A stretch of 64,000 nt of DNA from NCBI GenBank assembly GCA_963575745.1, contig CAUYUJ010006557.1, forward strand, positions 177,001-241,000, given 5' to 3'. Below are positions 36,303-48,919 of this stretch, one piece after another. The position numbers and the translations under genes were made by a program. The notes beneath the pieces were generated by a model. The model was given only the letters and a program-made list of their open reading frames with translations. It did not search any database and was not told the DNA's origin. How positions within the stretch are numbered: position 1 is the stretch's first letter; the number at the start of each line of letters is the position of its first letter. Origin of the DNA: Prorocentrum cordatum (taxonomy: Eukaryota > Sar > Dinophyceae > Prorocentrales > Prorocentraceae).

Positions 36303-39300
36303 GGGAAGGCGAGATTCTCTAACGTCGCGCATCGCGCATTGGGCCTCGCGATGCGCGAGCCTCTTCGGGGCACTCGCGCCACTCCCTTGGAGACGGGGGG
36401 GGCCGCCCTGGCCCGAACCGCGACGCACGACGCGCGGATTCCTCTTCGCGCCCCTGCGGGTGACCCCGGGGATGGGGCCGGGGAAGGGATTCTGTGGCAT
36501 GAGGGCTCAAGCATGGGCAAACAGCTACATGGGAACAAGGGAAGGCGGGCGCGACGGGAGCACGACTGCTCTCGCGGCAACACCTGCGGCGGGACGAAGC
36601 CTGGCTTGCATCTGCGTAGGACACCACCGCGCTGGACGGCCAGGGGGCGCAGCAAAGTGGCGACGTTTGCACGCCTGGCAACGCCTGCTGGGGAGGGCGA
36701 TGAGAGACGCAGGAGACGCGGGGAGACGCGGCAAGGGACAAGGAGGAGGCGAGGCAAACTGATTGTTTTCCTCCGCGAGGCCATTGACCTCAGAATGGAG
36801 CGTGCGAAGCGGCATTGACGGCCTGCCGCCTCGCTAGCCACATGTAGGCCACTGGGGCCACGCGCTGAGCGCAACCCCCTTGAAACAACTACTGCCCGAC
36901 GGTGCTCGTCAGACCCAGGCCCGGTCTGCATGGTCCCTCCTCGCCACAAGCGAACCGACTCAGCGCGGCCAGTCTTAGGTCGGGCATGTCCTCCCACAAG
37001 CGGATTCCAGAGGAATCTTAAACAAAAAAGCCTCCAAAATATCCAGACACAGTCAGAACGACATATTAGAAACATCAGCCCCAAACTACTTGTTTGGTCA
37101 TGTTTGAGCACTCCTCCCGTAGAAGAACACTCAAACCCGGGCCTGGCTTGCACGGCCCCTCCGCGCCACGAGCGAACCGCATCCGCGCGGCCAGCCGGGA
37201 GGGAAGGCCGGGCCCCGCTGCCCGTGGGCGCAGCGCGAGATCCCCACGGGCAGGGCAGAACGCACCGCAAGGGGCCCTATCAAGCTCTCGCCAGGCCTGC
37301 GCGGTGCCCACAAGAGCAAGAGGGCGGCGGAGCACAGAAGGGCGTGCAGGCAGCGGCGGAGCTCGGACATGCAGAAGCAAGGTGCGGACGACGCTGCAAA
37401 GCCCTAAGCATTGACAGCGCGAGCACCATGGGAAACATGAGCGTGAAGTCCCGCCTGGCACCGCCAAAGCAGGGTCACCCCTCTTACAGTCAACCCGCAC
37501 AGTAAGGGTGGACAACCTTTCCAAGGATACCCTTGCATCCTTGTCCCTTTGGCCCATCCTTGATAATTCTCGCTGGCCAACCTCGTTCGAAAAACATTAA
37601 CATGGCCCTCCAGGGCCCTTGCATCCTTACCGCGCATCCTCATTATACAGGTCGACTGTACCCTTGCAGCAGCACTCGTGGGAGCCCTCCTGGACCAGGG
37701 CTTTGGGGCGGAGGGACGGGCGGGCCCTCGCCCTCCCTGGCCACGGGAGATTCGACTTCTTTGGGTGACCCGAAAGGCGGGTCCAGCTGAAAGGGGGTGG
37801 TGCAACAGACTTGGGGCACTTGTATTGCCAGTGTGCTGCGCCGGAGAATTGTTTGTATTGCTCTGTTTTGCAAGTCATGTATTGCACGCGAAAAATACCG
37901 CAATGCATTCGCGCCCCAGAATGTATGGCACGCTCCAGATGTATTGCACGCCCCACAAAACTTTAGCATCAAATCAATTGCACCACCTCCTTGTCGCTGG
38001 ACCCCCTTTTGGGTCAACCCGAATCTTGTCGGAGCACATGCCTTGGGTCCGCGACCTGGCCCGAAGCCGGCACAGGCTCCTCGACTTCGGTGGGGGAACC
38101 TCCCAGGGGTGCAGTGCTTCGACCCCCCCGCCCCCTCTCTGCTGCAGTTGTGACGGCTAGGCCGCCTGCAGACTGAGAAGAAGCAACGTTCTCCTGGGAC
38201 CAAAGACCAAACTGAACGCAGCCCCCCGGTAACTCCGGGAGGGCCCCAGAGGAAATGTGAAATGTTCTTCCAGGCAAAACGGGCTCCAGCGTTTGAGGGG
38301 GGGGCAAAGAACTCTCGGACAGCATTGCACACCGTGCCCTGGCATGAATAGGTCTTGCAACACAAGCACACGACAAGCGCAGCACCATCAGAACACTCGA
38401 GAGAAATGACATTGTAATCCAACGTGGCCAGATTCTGCGGGCCGGGCTCGTGGAGGCCCCGGCAGCGGCCAGGCAGGGGCAAATCGATGGAGCAGGAGAC
38501 CGCGCTTCGCAGCGCCAGGACTAGAGATCTACGCCCCGCCGTGCGCGACGAGGTCGGCTCTTGGAACCGCCGGCGGCTTATATCCGCCCACCTCCATCTC
38601 CAAGAAAGATGCGGCCACGGCGGCGGCAACTTCGCCGCCAACACTCCCGTCTGGCGACGGCAATCTGCCTGTCAGTAGCCTCCACTAGGAGTGGGTCAGG
38701 CTGCGGGTGGGACAGGGCCGCGACATTCGCAGCGGCATCCACTAAATTGTTGCCGAACCTTTCAAACGTCTTCATCATCAATGTCATCCGCCATGTCAAA
38801 ACGTGCCATGACCGTCCTGGCCATCACAATCGGAAGATTCTGCCAGACAAGCTGCGCACGTCCCGCATGCAACCGCTCCTGGCTCATCTTCACCCACGAC
38901 AGCTGCACAAACGAGCGCACATTTCAACAGACAGAAGAGATCGTGGAGCTGCCGCTTAAACACCCAGAAAGTCGGCGGCCCACCCAGCTCTGGACAGCTC
39001 GATGCTTGAAGCAAGACCCATCGGCACACCAAATCCCCCTGAAACTCTTTACTTGCGCTCCAGATACTCGTAGCCGTCCTTAGCATGCTGCGGGTATACC
39101 TCCCCAGGGTCGGCTTCCTCGGCCCAGTGTCTCAGCTTAGCTGGGGTGAGCTCCACTCGCGCATCCGCGCGAGCTCAGCATCGCAATGGCCTGCGCCTAA
39201 GCGTGTCCTGAGCTTCACAGCGCAGTTCACAAAGTTGCTGATCTGATGCCCCATCCTCCGAGCCCTGGATCTGGTGTAGATCGCGCAGCAAAACAAGGAC

Positions 39301-40700
39301 AGGATGCATCCCTTCCCCATCGGGGTTCTAATTGCGAAGCCAAGAGACGATGCCGGCGCAACACGCTCGGCTTATGTTGAGTCTGGCCCCCAAATATCAC
39401 GCCAAGGACTTGAGCGTAGCACGCTTCAAAAGAGAGCGCGCCATGGCTGGGAGCACTTCAACTCAGCGAATGTCGCGTCCTCTATCATCCCTCAAAACCG
39501 TGAAGGACGGCATGTTCTAGGAAATCCTCGCAAAGGACTTGCGCAACGCGGTACTCGGTCCCGCAACAGACTTCCAGAGGCCCGGTCCTGCCAACACTTC
39601 CTACAACATACGATGATGGGTGATCCACGCATCCTTCGCCCATCTAGCAACCGGAGCGACCGACGCACTCAAAATGGGGTCGTCGTGGCACAGCAGGAGT
39701 GCCGCGAGACTCCTGCTCTGCGCGCTCGTTCTCATCGCCTTGCCAGCCAGCCGCCTAAGCTGGAGGAGCTCAGAGTCAGAAGCGCCAAAAACCTCGCGCC
39801 TGTAGGTAGCACCTGGGATGGGGGCCAGCTGAACAAAACAAAAGGCGGCCTTGCACCGCCGCCCACCAAAGGTGGGTCTGATCCCGACCAGCTGCTGCGC
39901 GCGGGCCTTCGCACTGCGCAGCCTGACCTAGCGTAGTCCACGCCAAGATTGGCCGCCGAGGCCGAGTCCACCACAAGGCCCGCAAGCCCTCCAAGGGCTC
40001 TCGAGAGGCCCTTCCCAAGAGCACGACTGGAGCAGACACGAGCCAACTCCTCAATGCTGATCCTGGCACCGACCCCTGCAACAGAAGCACTGCACAGCGT
40101 CCCCGCCGCAGGAGGCAGATGGGCCGACAGCCCCACATCGACCCCCGTCGCGGGCAGCCACCGCGCCGAAGGCGTTCCGACCCCCGCCGCGGCGCGACGA
40201 CAAGGCGAGGATGACCCCCGTGGGGGGGTACCCCCCCACGCTTATCAAGAAAGCTAGAGAAATCGTCGACGTATAACTACATCTGGAGCTGCTGCGGAGG
40301 CTCCAGAGAATCCAGGGCCACGATGGACTTGAAAGCGGAAGGAAGCAGCATCGACGGAACGCCCGCGGTGACCGCACGCGAGGCCCTGTAGGGCCCCCCC
40401 GGAAGAGAGAAGCCGAGCCTGGGAGATGGTGCCGATGCACAAGTACGCCACTCGCAACGGATTTGTTTTAAGCCACGAAATGCTGCACTGCATCCGCCCT
40501 CGGCCTTCGACGTCCAGTCGTGGCTCATGTAGCCCAGGGCCTTTTCCGCCACCAAACATAAGGTCTACACTAAAGGAACCAATGCGTCCACATCTGGAGC
40601 CAGAAGTGCCACGCTACATTACAAATGCACAACAACAAAGGTAGCGGGAGTGAGCGAAAGACAGCCAACCGCAAATGAAACACCATTACACACATCCATG
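36303..40700. other. 4.4-kb stretch without a recognisable gene
   Basis: GC-rich with many short open frames on both strands. I find no domain or coherent long frame. A ~65-bp word (CCTCGCCACAAGCGAACCG type) near 36915-36978 recurs imperfectly near 37135-37200. The predicted 390-codon - strand frame at 36098-37270 runs through the ATG array as poly-Ile and is not credible. Confidence 0.5.
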
Positions 40701-42839
40701 CGCTAACGTCTGCAGGTCTGACAGTTCATCGTTTTCGTGCTGCCCTCCGCGGGGAGGTCTTGCCTCCAGACCACGTCCTTCGCACCTTCAGACTTGCTAG
40801 CGCAACACGAACAAGGTCGCGTGTGCGAAGCTTCCCACACATCCACAAGCTCCCCTCGCCATCGCTCGGACATCCATCCCCCGTGCATGTGTCGGTTTCG
40901 TGCGTGTGCTGTTCCGCAAGATGACCCAACATGCTTCTCGATGGCCCTCGCCGAGAAAAAAGCACACGTCCGAGCGACGCCGATTCCCTCCTGACTTTCG
41001 CGCCAGCACGAAAAAAACGGCACAGACAATCTCGATGGGGCGAGAGCCCCCCAGGTGCTTGGCCAGGAAGGCCACGATAACAGCAGACAGCTGCATGAGA
41101 AACACCGCCGACCTCTCCATAAGCATGAGAATGCCACACAGCGCCCGAAGGGCTTGCTCACCAAGCATACGAAAATGCCTCATGTGAAAACCCGCCGCAT
41201 AAATGGCCGTGACGCCTGTGAGACGACTGGACACGGCCTGAATCTGGCCAGGGGTGATGGGGGGCGAGGCCGGCTGAGGACCCCATTCGGCATCCAGGGA
41301 TCCTCCGACGCATCCCCCCCGAGGGCCTGAGAATGTGCTGCTGTCAACTCGGAGCACGGGCAGGCAGTAGGTCCGCCACTATCACGCCATCAGCCGACAG
41401 GGTGGTGGTGGTGGTGGGCGTCCACGGAGTGGCCCCCTTCGCACCACGTGGGTCCTTTGACCACCTTTGTCAGCCCGGGGCAACAACTACTCTCGCCCCT
41501 CCTTCGTAGCTTGGTTGCGAGCTTTCTTCTCCACTTCCTCGCGCTTCTCCCGGAACTCAGCATACATACTCAACAACAGCACGCGTACCGGAGGAGGAGG
41601 AGGAGTAGGAGGAGGAGAAAGAGGAGGGAGTAGGACTAGTACAAGCCACGCTGCATGATTCAAGGCTTAGACCCAACACAAAGTAAAGGAACTTCTAGGT
41701 CATATTCGTTTCCGCAAAAGCCTCTCAACCATCTTTCGGTACATTTGGGGGGCGGGGAAAGAAGTCTCTGTAACGTCGATTGCTGACATTACCATGATGT
41801 GCTATCTGGGCGAATTCTGAACACGATGCCGGCTCCACCACCCTTGTCTGCATCTCTAACACTCAGATTACCCTCTCACTGCGCGGTTCCTCTTTTCGGG
41901 TGTCAAGACCGTCATCCAACATCCACATTTGGCAACTGCCTGGCATGGCTAAAGCCCTTCGCCACCTCCCCTTCCCTTCCTTTTTCTTTCCCTTCTGGCT
42001 CTGATTCCCAGCTCCTCCTGTTCCTACGGGGCCAACAGAGCCGTCAAATCTCTCCCTCCTCAAGCCTTCCTCACCATCCTTCCTCCTACTTCCCTCCCTT
42101 CCTCGCCGCCCCTCCCTCCGACTGTTCCTCCCTCGTGTGCTCCTGATGCCGTCCTGCTGCTCCCCTGAACGAGCAAGAAACTGCAAAAGCAGAAACTCGC
42201 GGAAATCCGCGCGAACTTCCGAAGCAATATGTCTACATAGCGGCTTCTGATCTGACCCTGCCTGCTGCCTCGTCTAGGCGGCGCGACAAGGGGGTAGAGT
42301 GAGGGGGAAACCTTCCTAGAAGGAGTCTACTTCTTAGAAGGCGAGGGTTCTACATCTACAGACAAAACCGACGCCTTCCAAGAAGCAGGGGTGTTTCTAA
42401 GCCCTCATCCCTTTCCCCACCCCCTCTTCGCGTGGCTGACCCCGGCCGCAACCTTACCGACCCCTTCCGTGACGAACACCTTCCGTGACGTCCACCGCGC
42501 CCTCCAGGCCTCCCTCCGGCCACACACGTACATTTTGAGGTGAGGCGAGCGGGACACCACGGAAGGGGATGGTTTGCTAGGGGTCGGTCAGGCCGCCCCC
42601 GATGACCTGCCTCGCCTGCCTCGCAACCCCCCCGCATCCCCCGAAGGAGCACAACAAGCGGGAAGGCCTCGGGACCCTGGTGACCGGCCAGGCGGACCCG
42701 CTCGACGATGTCACCACGGCAGCCTCCAAGCGGGTTCGCCTGGGTGCCGCCAAGGCAAGTCGGTCGAGGGGGGGAACGAGAAAGAACTTTCCCCCCGGCG
42801 CCCGTCCTAGAGATGCCATGGGCGTTTTCTGCTACCTCT
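40701..42839. other. No gene seen; short GGA-type microsatellite inside
   Basis: Mixed composition. The stretch 41592-41632 is GGA/AGG triplets, and 41950-42150 is pyrimidine-rich. No protein domain or RNA gene is recognised. Confidence 0.5.
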
Positions 42840-42844
42840 AATGT

Positions 42845-42970
42845 TTTTACTGCTGCCGTTGCCGTTGCCGCTGCCGCTGCCGCTGCCGTTGCTGATGCTG
42901 CTGTTGCTGCTGCTGTTGTCGTTGTTGTTGCTTGATGGTGCTATGGTTGTGGATGTTATGGGTGTTGGTG

Positions 42971-43002
<32 letters not shown>

Positions 43003-43015
43003 TTCTTGGATCTTC
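42845..43015 (+). repeat. (CTG)n/(TTG)n/(CCG)n microsatellite
   Basis: About 170 bp of CTG, TTG, CCG and GTT triplets directly upstream of R1 copy 6; it reads as poly-Leu, poly-Ala or poly-Cys. Confidence 0.9.
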
Positions 43016-43019
43016 TTTT

Positions 43020-43690
43020 CTAGAGATTAATTGTTGTTAATCCCCCTTCCGGGTAACTGCTGTGCTCTTTCAATTCCACTGTTCTTCTCGGGGTTCGCAC
43101 CATGTTTTTTAAGGGAAGGCAGGGTGCCACCAAACTGGTTTGTTGAGTCCCGATCTACACCAGCAGCGTCTCCCGCCTGATACCTCCCCACGATGAATTC
43201 CAAAATCGCGCTCTCGCGCGGGGCTTCCTCACAAGCTATGCAGGAATCGCGCTTTCGCGTGGGACTCCCTCGAAACCTATTCAGACGACGCGCCCTCGAC
43301 GCTCAGGAATCACGCTCTCGCTTTTTTTTTGCGATTTAGTTGCGCGTCGCACTATAGCTCGAAACCTCTTCGCGATTCGTGCATCACTCACGCTTCAACA
43401 GCCCGCCTGCTCGATCTGGCCGCTTGGGCCCGCCTTCCCCACCCGCCCGTTTGGGGCTAACCCGCCCGATGGGCCCATTTGATTATGCCACGTGCTTTCT
43501 GCTCCTAGCCCTCTTCCAGCGAATCCCGTCTTCCATCCCTCTCCACCCCTTTCCATCCGTCCTCGTCCCCTGCCTTAGGGGCTGTACCTATTACGCACGG
43601 CAAATAAGGGAACTAGAACGCGGGTGCCGAAAACTCGGGATATACGTGTTGAGTGGCACGCGAGCAGGTAACAGCGACCAGTCTTAACAT
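43020..43690 (+). repeat. R1 dispersed repeat, copy 6
   Basis: Starts near GATTAATTGTTGTTAATCCCC, carries all R1 blocks (CCACCAAACTGG, TCGCGCTCTCGCG, GACGCGCCCTCGAC, GCCTGCTCGATCTGGCC, TGCCACGTGCTTTCTGCTCC) and ends at GTGTTGAGTGGCACGCGAGC and GTCTTAACATGAC. It is followed directly by the GTA array. Confidence 0.85.
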
Positions 43691-43703
43691 GACTGTAGTA
43701 GTG

Positions 43704-43787
<84 letters not shown>

Positions 43788-43872
43788 ATAGTAGTAGTAG
43801 TAGTAGGAGGAGGAGGAGCAGCGGCTGTAACTATAGTAAGAATAGCAGTAACAGTAGACATAGTCGCTGTCT

Positions 43873-43907
<35 letters not shown>

Positions 43908-43914
43908 ATAAGTA

Positions 43915-43963
<49 letters not shown>

Positions 43964-44118
43964 CGTAGTCGTAGTAGTAATAGTAGTAGTAGTAGTAGTA
44001 GTAATAGTAGTAGTAGTAGTAGTAGTAGTAGTCGGTATAGTAATGGTACGTAGTGGAAGTAGTAGTACTAGTAGTAGAAGCAGTCGTCGTCGTAGTAGTA
44101 GTAGTAATAGTAGTAGTG

Positions 44119-44155
<37 letters not shown>

Positions 44156-44277
44156 TAGTAGTAGTAGTAATAGTAGTAGTAGTGGTCGTAGTAGTAGTCG
44201 TGGTAGTAGTCGTAGTGGTGTTCATAGTAGTCGTAGTCGTAGTCGTAGTAGTAGTAGTAGTAGTAGTAGCAGCAGTC

Positions 44278-44324
<47 letters not shown>

Positions 44325-44440
44325 CGTAGTCGTAGTAGTAGTAGTAGTAGTCGTAGTAGTAGTAGCCGTAGTCGTCGTAATAGTAGTAGTAATAATAATA
44401 ATGCGAATCGTAGTAGTCGTAGTAAGAGATGTTGCTGTGA
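43690..44440 (+). repeat. 750-bp (GTA)n/(AGT)n microsatellite
   Basis: Nearly pure GTA triplets with GTC, GTG and AAT interruptions and one GGA patch at 43806-43820. Poly-Val, poly-Ser and antisense poly-Thr/Tyr frames through it are artefacts. Confidence 0.95.
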
Positions 44441-44449
44441 TTGCTGTTG

Positions 44450-45195
44450 TTGTTGAATGCTCATTCCAGAGAAATAAATATGGTTGATCCCCCCTCTGGG
44501 GCACATCGTATGCACATTGTGTTTTTCAATTGAAATACCCTTCCTGGGGCTCGCACCTTGTTTTTATGAGGGAAAGTCCCGGGTCTCAGAATTGGGCCCC
44601 TGGCCCCCGAGTTACAACAACAACGGCTCCCGCCTGATACCGCCCCACAAGATATTCCGAAATCGCGCTCTCGCGAAGGACATCCTCACAAATTATAACA
44701 GGGATCGTGATTTCGCGTGGGAGCTCCTTACAATTTACTCAGACGCCGCGCCCTCGGTACTCCAGAACCGCGCTCTCGCTGTGGATTTCCTCGCGATGTA
44801 TTTCGGAATCGCCTTGTCGCTCGAGACTCTCTCGCGATTCATGCAGGACGCACGCTTCAGCACCGCGCCTGCTCGACCTGGCCGCCTGGGCCCTCCTTTC
44901 CGACCCGCCTGTGAGGGTCTACCCGCCCGATCTGCCCGTCTGGTTTTGCCACGTGCTTTCTGCTCCTAGTCCTCCTCCTGCTATTCTCTCTCGTGCTCCA
45001 TCCTGCTTCCTCCCCGGTGTCCCTTCCTTCCATCCGTCCTTTCTTCCAGTGCCTGGGGCTGCGCGAAATACACGTTGCAGGTAAGAGAGACCTTCCTCCA
45101 AAGGGGTACGGTCGACGACAAAGAGGGTGGTAACGAGGCTTTTGGGATACACGTATTGAAAGGCACGCGAGCAGATCAGAGCGACGAGTCTTAAC
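44450..45195 (+). repeat. R1 dispersed repeat, copy 7
   Basis: Complete unit from GTTGTTGAATGCTCATTCC and GATCCCCCCTCTGGGGC to GGCACGCGAGCAGATCAG and GTCTTAACATGAC, followed by a short GTT array. It is separated from copy 6 only by the GTA microsatellite. Confidence 0.85.
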
Positions 45196-46168
45196 ATGAC
45201 TGGTGTTGCTGTGGTTGTTGTAATAGTTGTAGTTCTTGTTGTTGTCGTGGTTGGTGTTGTGGTTGTGGTTGTCGTTACTGTTGTAGTACAAGAAAGCAAC
45301 GTTTTGGTTTGAGCAAAAGACCTCGGCAACTTGGGCATCAATTTCGAAGCGTTTTCCGCCGGTCAAGAGCCTAAAGCACCACACGGCACACGACAAAACA
45401 AAGCGTTTGGGGGACGGTCCCCCACGAGGGGGAGGGTAGCGTGGGAGAGAGGTAGAAACGTACGAGAGGAGCGAGAGAAGCAGCGGGGGAGGCCCGGCAG
45501 AGCGAGGGGGAAAATGAAGGGAGGGGACTGGAGGGCTGGGACAGGTGAGCAGAGGAGCGGAGGCTGGTGGCGATGAAGAAAGGACAAGGAGGAGCGGGAG
45601 CGAACCAAAAAGGGGTCAGGAGCGAGACACGACGCGGATAGGACCGAAGCGGAGGATTGATAGTGACGGAGGGACCATGGAGAGCGAAGGGCATCAGGAG
45701 AGGGGTGGGGGGAAATAAGGAACAAACGGCGGAGGAGAATGAGGCGGCAAGGCGACCGTGGCACGGAGGAGGAGCATTTGCGGTGGGAAAGGAATGTGAA
45801 GAACGCGGGTGGTCGGGGGATAACGCAAGGGAGAGGCGGGAGTAACAATACATATGTAGACCGGAGAATACTATTCTCCGGAGGAAACAGAGAGAGAGGG
45901 AGAAACAAACACAAGGGGAGATCAACTACAACATATTAGCGCCGAGTATGTCAGAGGTGCGTGGGCAAGATAATGAAGCGAACACAACTTTAGCTACAAC
46001 CGAGCGCTGTGACACATGCAAGATGCCGCGCTTGAGACAAGCCGGGGACGAGAAAAAAACAGGGGGGTGAACGAACGAGCTGGCAAAACCATCCTGCTTC
46101 GGATGGAAATGGAAACATGCATACACATGTGTACACTGGCATGGATGACGCCACAGATGGATACTTAT
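45196..46168. other. No gene seen; purine-rich 45420-45930
   Basis: The + strand of 45420-45930 is strongly G/A-rich, the mirror image of the C/T tract at 19-20 kb but less pure. Two antisense frames of about 183 codons through it are composition driven. Confidence 0.5.
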
Positions 46169-46169
46169 T

Positions 46170-46319
46170 CGCCGAGCGCGTTCCACTACTCGCAAAGTGC
46201 CTACTCGCAAACGTTCGAAAACACCTGTCTGCTTTGACGTAATTGATCGTAGATCCCTGGCGGGGGATCCATGCCATTTGCGAATAGATACTTCGCGAGT
46301 AGTGGAATGCGCTCGTCGA
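46170..46319. repeat. Imperfect foldback repeat, arms of about 43 bp
   Basis: The left arm (about 46170-46212, with GAGCGCGTTCCACTACTCGC) and the right arm (about 46277-46319, with GCGAGTAGTGGAATGCGCTC) are reverse complements with a few mismatches. The spacer is about 64 bp. There is no ORF. It could be a decayed MITE or a palindromic stem. Confidence 0.65.
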
Positions 46320-48700
46320 CTTATGGCGATTGTTATGGCGAAGTCGATATCCGCATCGACGGGCAAACACAATAATAGTATAACATTCAAAATAAGTAGA
46401 CGACACATATATGTCAATCGGAACGCTCGCTTCCCGAACGAATGCCATGTACGCATTCGTCGTCCTCCTCCTCCTCGCACCCACTCTAACGACGACTCGG
46501 AAAATGGTACATGGTGGGCACCCGGGCTGCAATTTGTGGCACGCCCGTCCGAACGTCCCCATGTGCGCGTTGTGAAAGCGCTGATGGATACATTGCTGGA
46601 CCCTTGCTTCTACTGAAGCGGCCACCGCGGTCACCCGCGAAGCCCCTCAATCAAAACCAGTCAGGCCTAGGGAGTCTCAACGTGGTGCCGACAATGCGAA
46701 TGAGCGGGCAGGTCGAAAATAAACGCGCGCACCTACCCCACACAAAACACCCGACCGCAAACTTTACATCCGCGCTTCTCTCCAGCCTTGCATATTTTCA
46801 TACGCCGAACGGGCAACTCTTGCCCGGCAGCACTGCGCGGTCCCCTTCAAAGACGGAGCCCCGCCTGGTCCCTTGGTGGCATCCGCGCGCCAGGCTCGTT
46901 CTGCAGCGTGCTCACGACAAGCATGGCGGATATAACGGTGGCGCTGGAGCCCCTGGCTGTTTACGACAAAACGTTTCATGTACTCAACGTCGCGCATCGC
47001 GCTGGCGAGGGCGCGCCAATGCGACGGCGATGACACAACGCTCACCTGCAGACGGCGCGACCCCAAATCGGACTACAACCTGCCTCAACTGCTCGCGCTG
47101 TTGAGTCTGTTGCGCGTGCTTTTTCGGCGCCCTCCGGGGTCCGCACGGAGCTGGTGGTTTCGCCAGGAACGTGCTGCTGAACCTGCACCGGTGCCAAAGA
47201 CTCCCCCGTTCCGCGCGACCCCCACAGCGGGGGGTGGCGGAGGGCGACTCGAAGCCTCTCGAAGCTGTCAAGGCTGATGCCCGATCAAAACAATCGATGG
47301 CCGCCGTCGCCCTCCGTAATTGTCCTCGCAGCGGCGCGGTGCAGCCGCAGTGCCCGAGCAGCTGGGGCGCCGCGCGTTCTGAACTCTCGTCCCCGCGCAT
47401 CTCAAGAGAACACTTTGCACTGCGGCACCGATCTTTCGCCCACGGCTGGACCAACTTGGTAGCTAGACCACGGAGATCTCCACCTTTTCTTTGCGCAAGC
47501 TCTGGGGGGCTCACGGACCCGCAGCGTTAGTCGGGGCCGCGCGCGGCGGACCTCCTCCTACTTTTGCCTCCTTCTGCGTCAATCTCCGCGACGAGATATC
47601 CGGCAGCGGTGCCAACGGTCGCCCCCCCGCCGCCCACCTGATGCAACAGGTGCAGAACACGAGAGCAGGCAGGTTTGGGGGAGAGGATTGAGGGTCAGCA
47701 TGGGGGAACAGGGCCACATTAACTAGCCAGCATCGAATCCGTAAGTCGGATCGAATCTTCATGTACATCGGATCGAGCCGCATCGGCTCGGCATCGTAAT
47801 CGAATGAGATCGGCTGCGCCAGGATGCACAACAACGCCAAACAAACATCGGGCCGCATCGATTCGTCGGAATATCGTAATCGAACTGGCTCAAGCCAGCC
47901 TTGATTGACATCGGATATGGATCGAAATTAACCCCTCGACGATGGAGGATGAGCGTGCAAGAGCAGGGTGGAGCAGACGGAGCTCTGAGATCAGTGGTCT
48001 GCGCCTTGATGACGTAAGTCGCCCGCTCGATCTGATTGATGTACATGCCGTAGTAGCGGGGCAAGAATGACCCGAATCTACTGCCTGCCCGGGAGGGCGA
48101 CCGACATCAACTCGCCCTATGGAGAGACTGGCAGCTGGCAGCTCGCCTAAGGAGAAGTAAGAGGGTCCAAACACACGCAGAAGGCGGCGGCGCTTCTGAG
48201 AGGCCGTCTGGCCTTCTGAAGCCCCCCTCTGCGGCCTCGGAGAATGCCCAGGGAGCTTGCTTCCCAGAAGGCCAGAGGCCTCCCGAGCCCTCTAACAGGG
48301 TCCGCCCGCCTTTTGCCATCCCGCTTGGGGCGCGCCGCCGAGTCAGGGTACCTTTGGCACGTGTGATTGCCTGGCTCTCTGTCTCTGGACGCGAAGCCAC
48401 GAGCCCTGCCCCCAGGCACGTCTGGCACTGACAACCCAGGGTACTCCAACCCTCCAAGAAACATCTGGGAGGCAGCAAACTGAGAATTGAGAAGATGCGG
48501 ACAGGGAGGATGGGGGGAACGAGGCGAGGAAAGGAGGGATAGATACGTTCGAAGGGGGGGGGAACAGGCGAGAAAGAGCGTGCCTGACCAAGGGACACGA
48601 GAACTACACTCCAACGAACTGCGGCCGCAACATGAACGGGGCTCGACGCCCTCCCGCGCGTCGCCCTTCTGAATCATCATGCACCTCCAAATTGGTTCTG
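46320..48700. other. No gene seen; ATCGG-word cluster at 47730-47940
   Basis: Open frames are short and contradictory. At 47730-47940 words such as ATCGGATCGAG, CGCATCGGCTCGGCATCG and AATCGAA recur. ATCGAGCCGCATCGGC (47772-47787) is also present in the foldback element near 21371. No RNA gene is recognised. Confidence 0.45.
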
Positions 48701-48704
48701 GCCT

Positions 48705-48816
48705 CCACCTCCTCCTCCTCCTCCTCCTCCTCCCCCTCCTCCTCCCCCTCCTCCTCCTCCTCCTCCCCCTCCTCCTCCCCCTCCTCCTCCTCCTCCTCCT
48801 CCTCCTCCTCCTCCTC
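48705..48816 (+). repeat. (CTC)n microsatellite
   Basis: About 110 bp of CTC/CCC triplets; the antisense reads poly-Glu. Confidence 0.93.
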
Positions 48817-48919
48817 AGAATCAACCGGCAAACTACCGGCTTCGGGGTCAACCCGCACTAACGCATGATGACTTCTGCACAAACAATATGGAACGTACCA
48901 GAACGTATTTCTGGGTATA

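Larger units (their letters stand above)
31012..36500 (-). mobile_element. Decayed LINE (AP endonuclease, RT, zinc fingers, tail), - strand
   Basis: From high to low coordinates the - strand holds an exonuclease-endonuclease-phosphatase domain, a basic linker, a non-LTR RT, Cys/His fingers and a C-terminal tail. This is the order seen in dinoflagellate LINE polyproteins. The copy is broken by at least three frame changes and one in-frame stop. No target-site duplication, poly-A tail or 5' end could be fixed. Confidence 0.82.

Noticed and set aside
36098-37270. 390-codon - strand ORF
   Set aside because: Runs through the ATG array as poly-Ile and has no coherent domain.
43653-44504. ORFs of up to 267 codons (poly-Val, poly-Ser, poly-Thr/Tyr) in the GTA array
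   Set aside because: Pure microsatellite translations in all frames.
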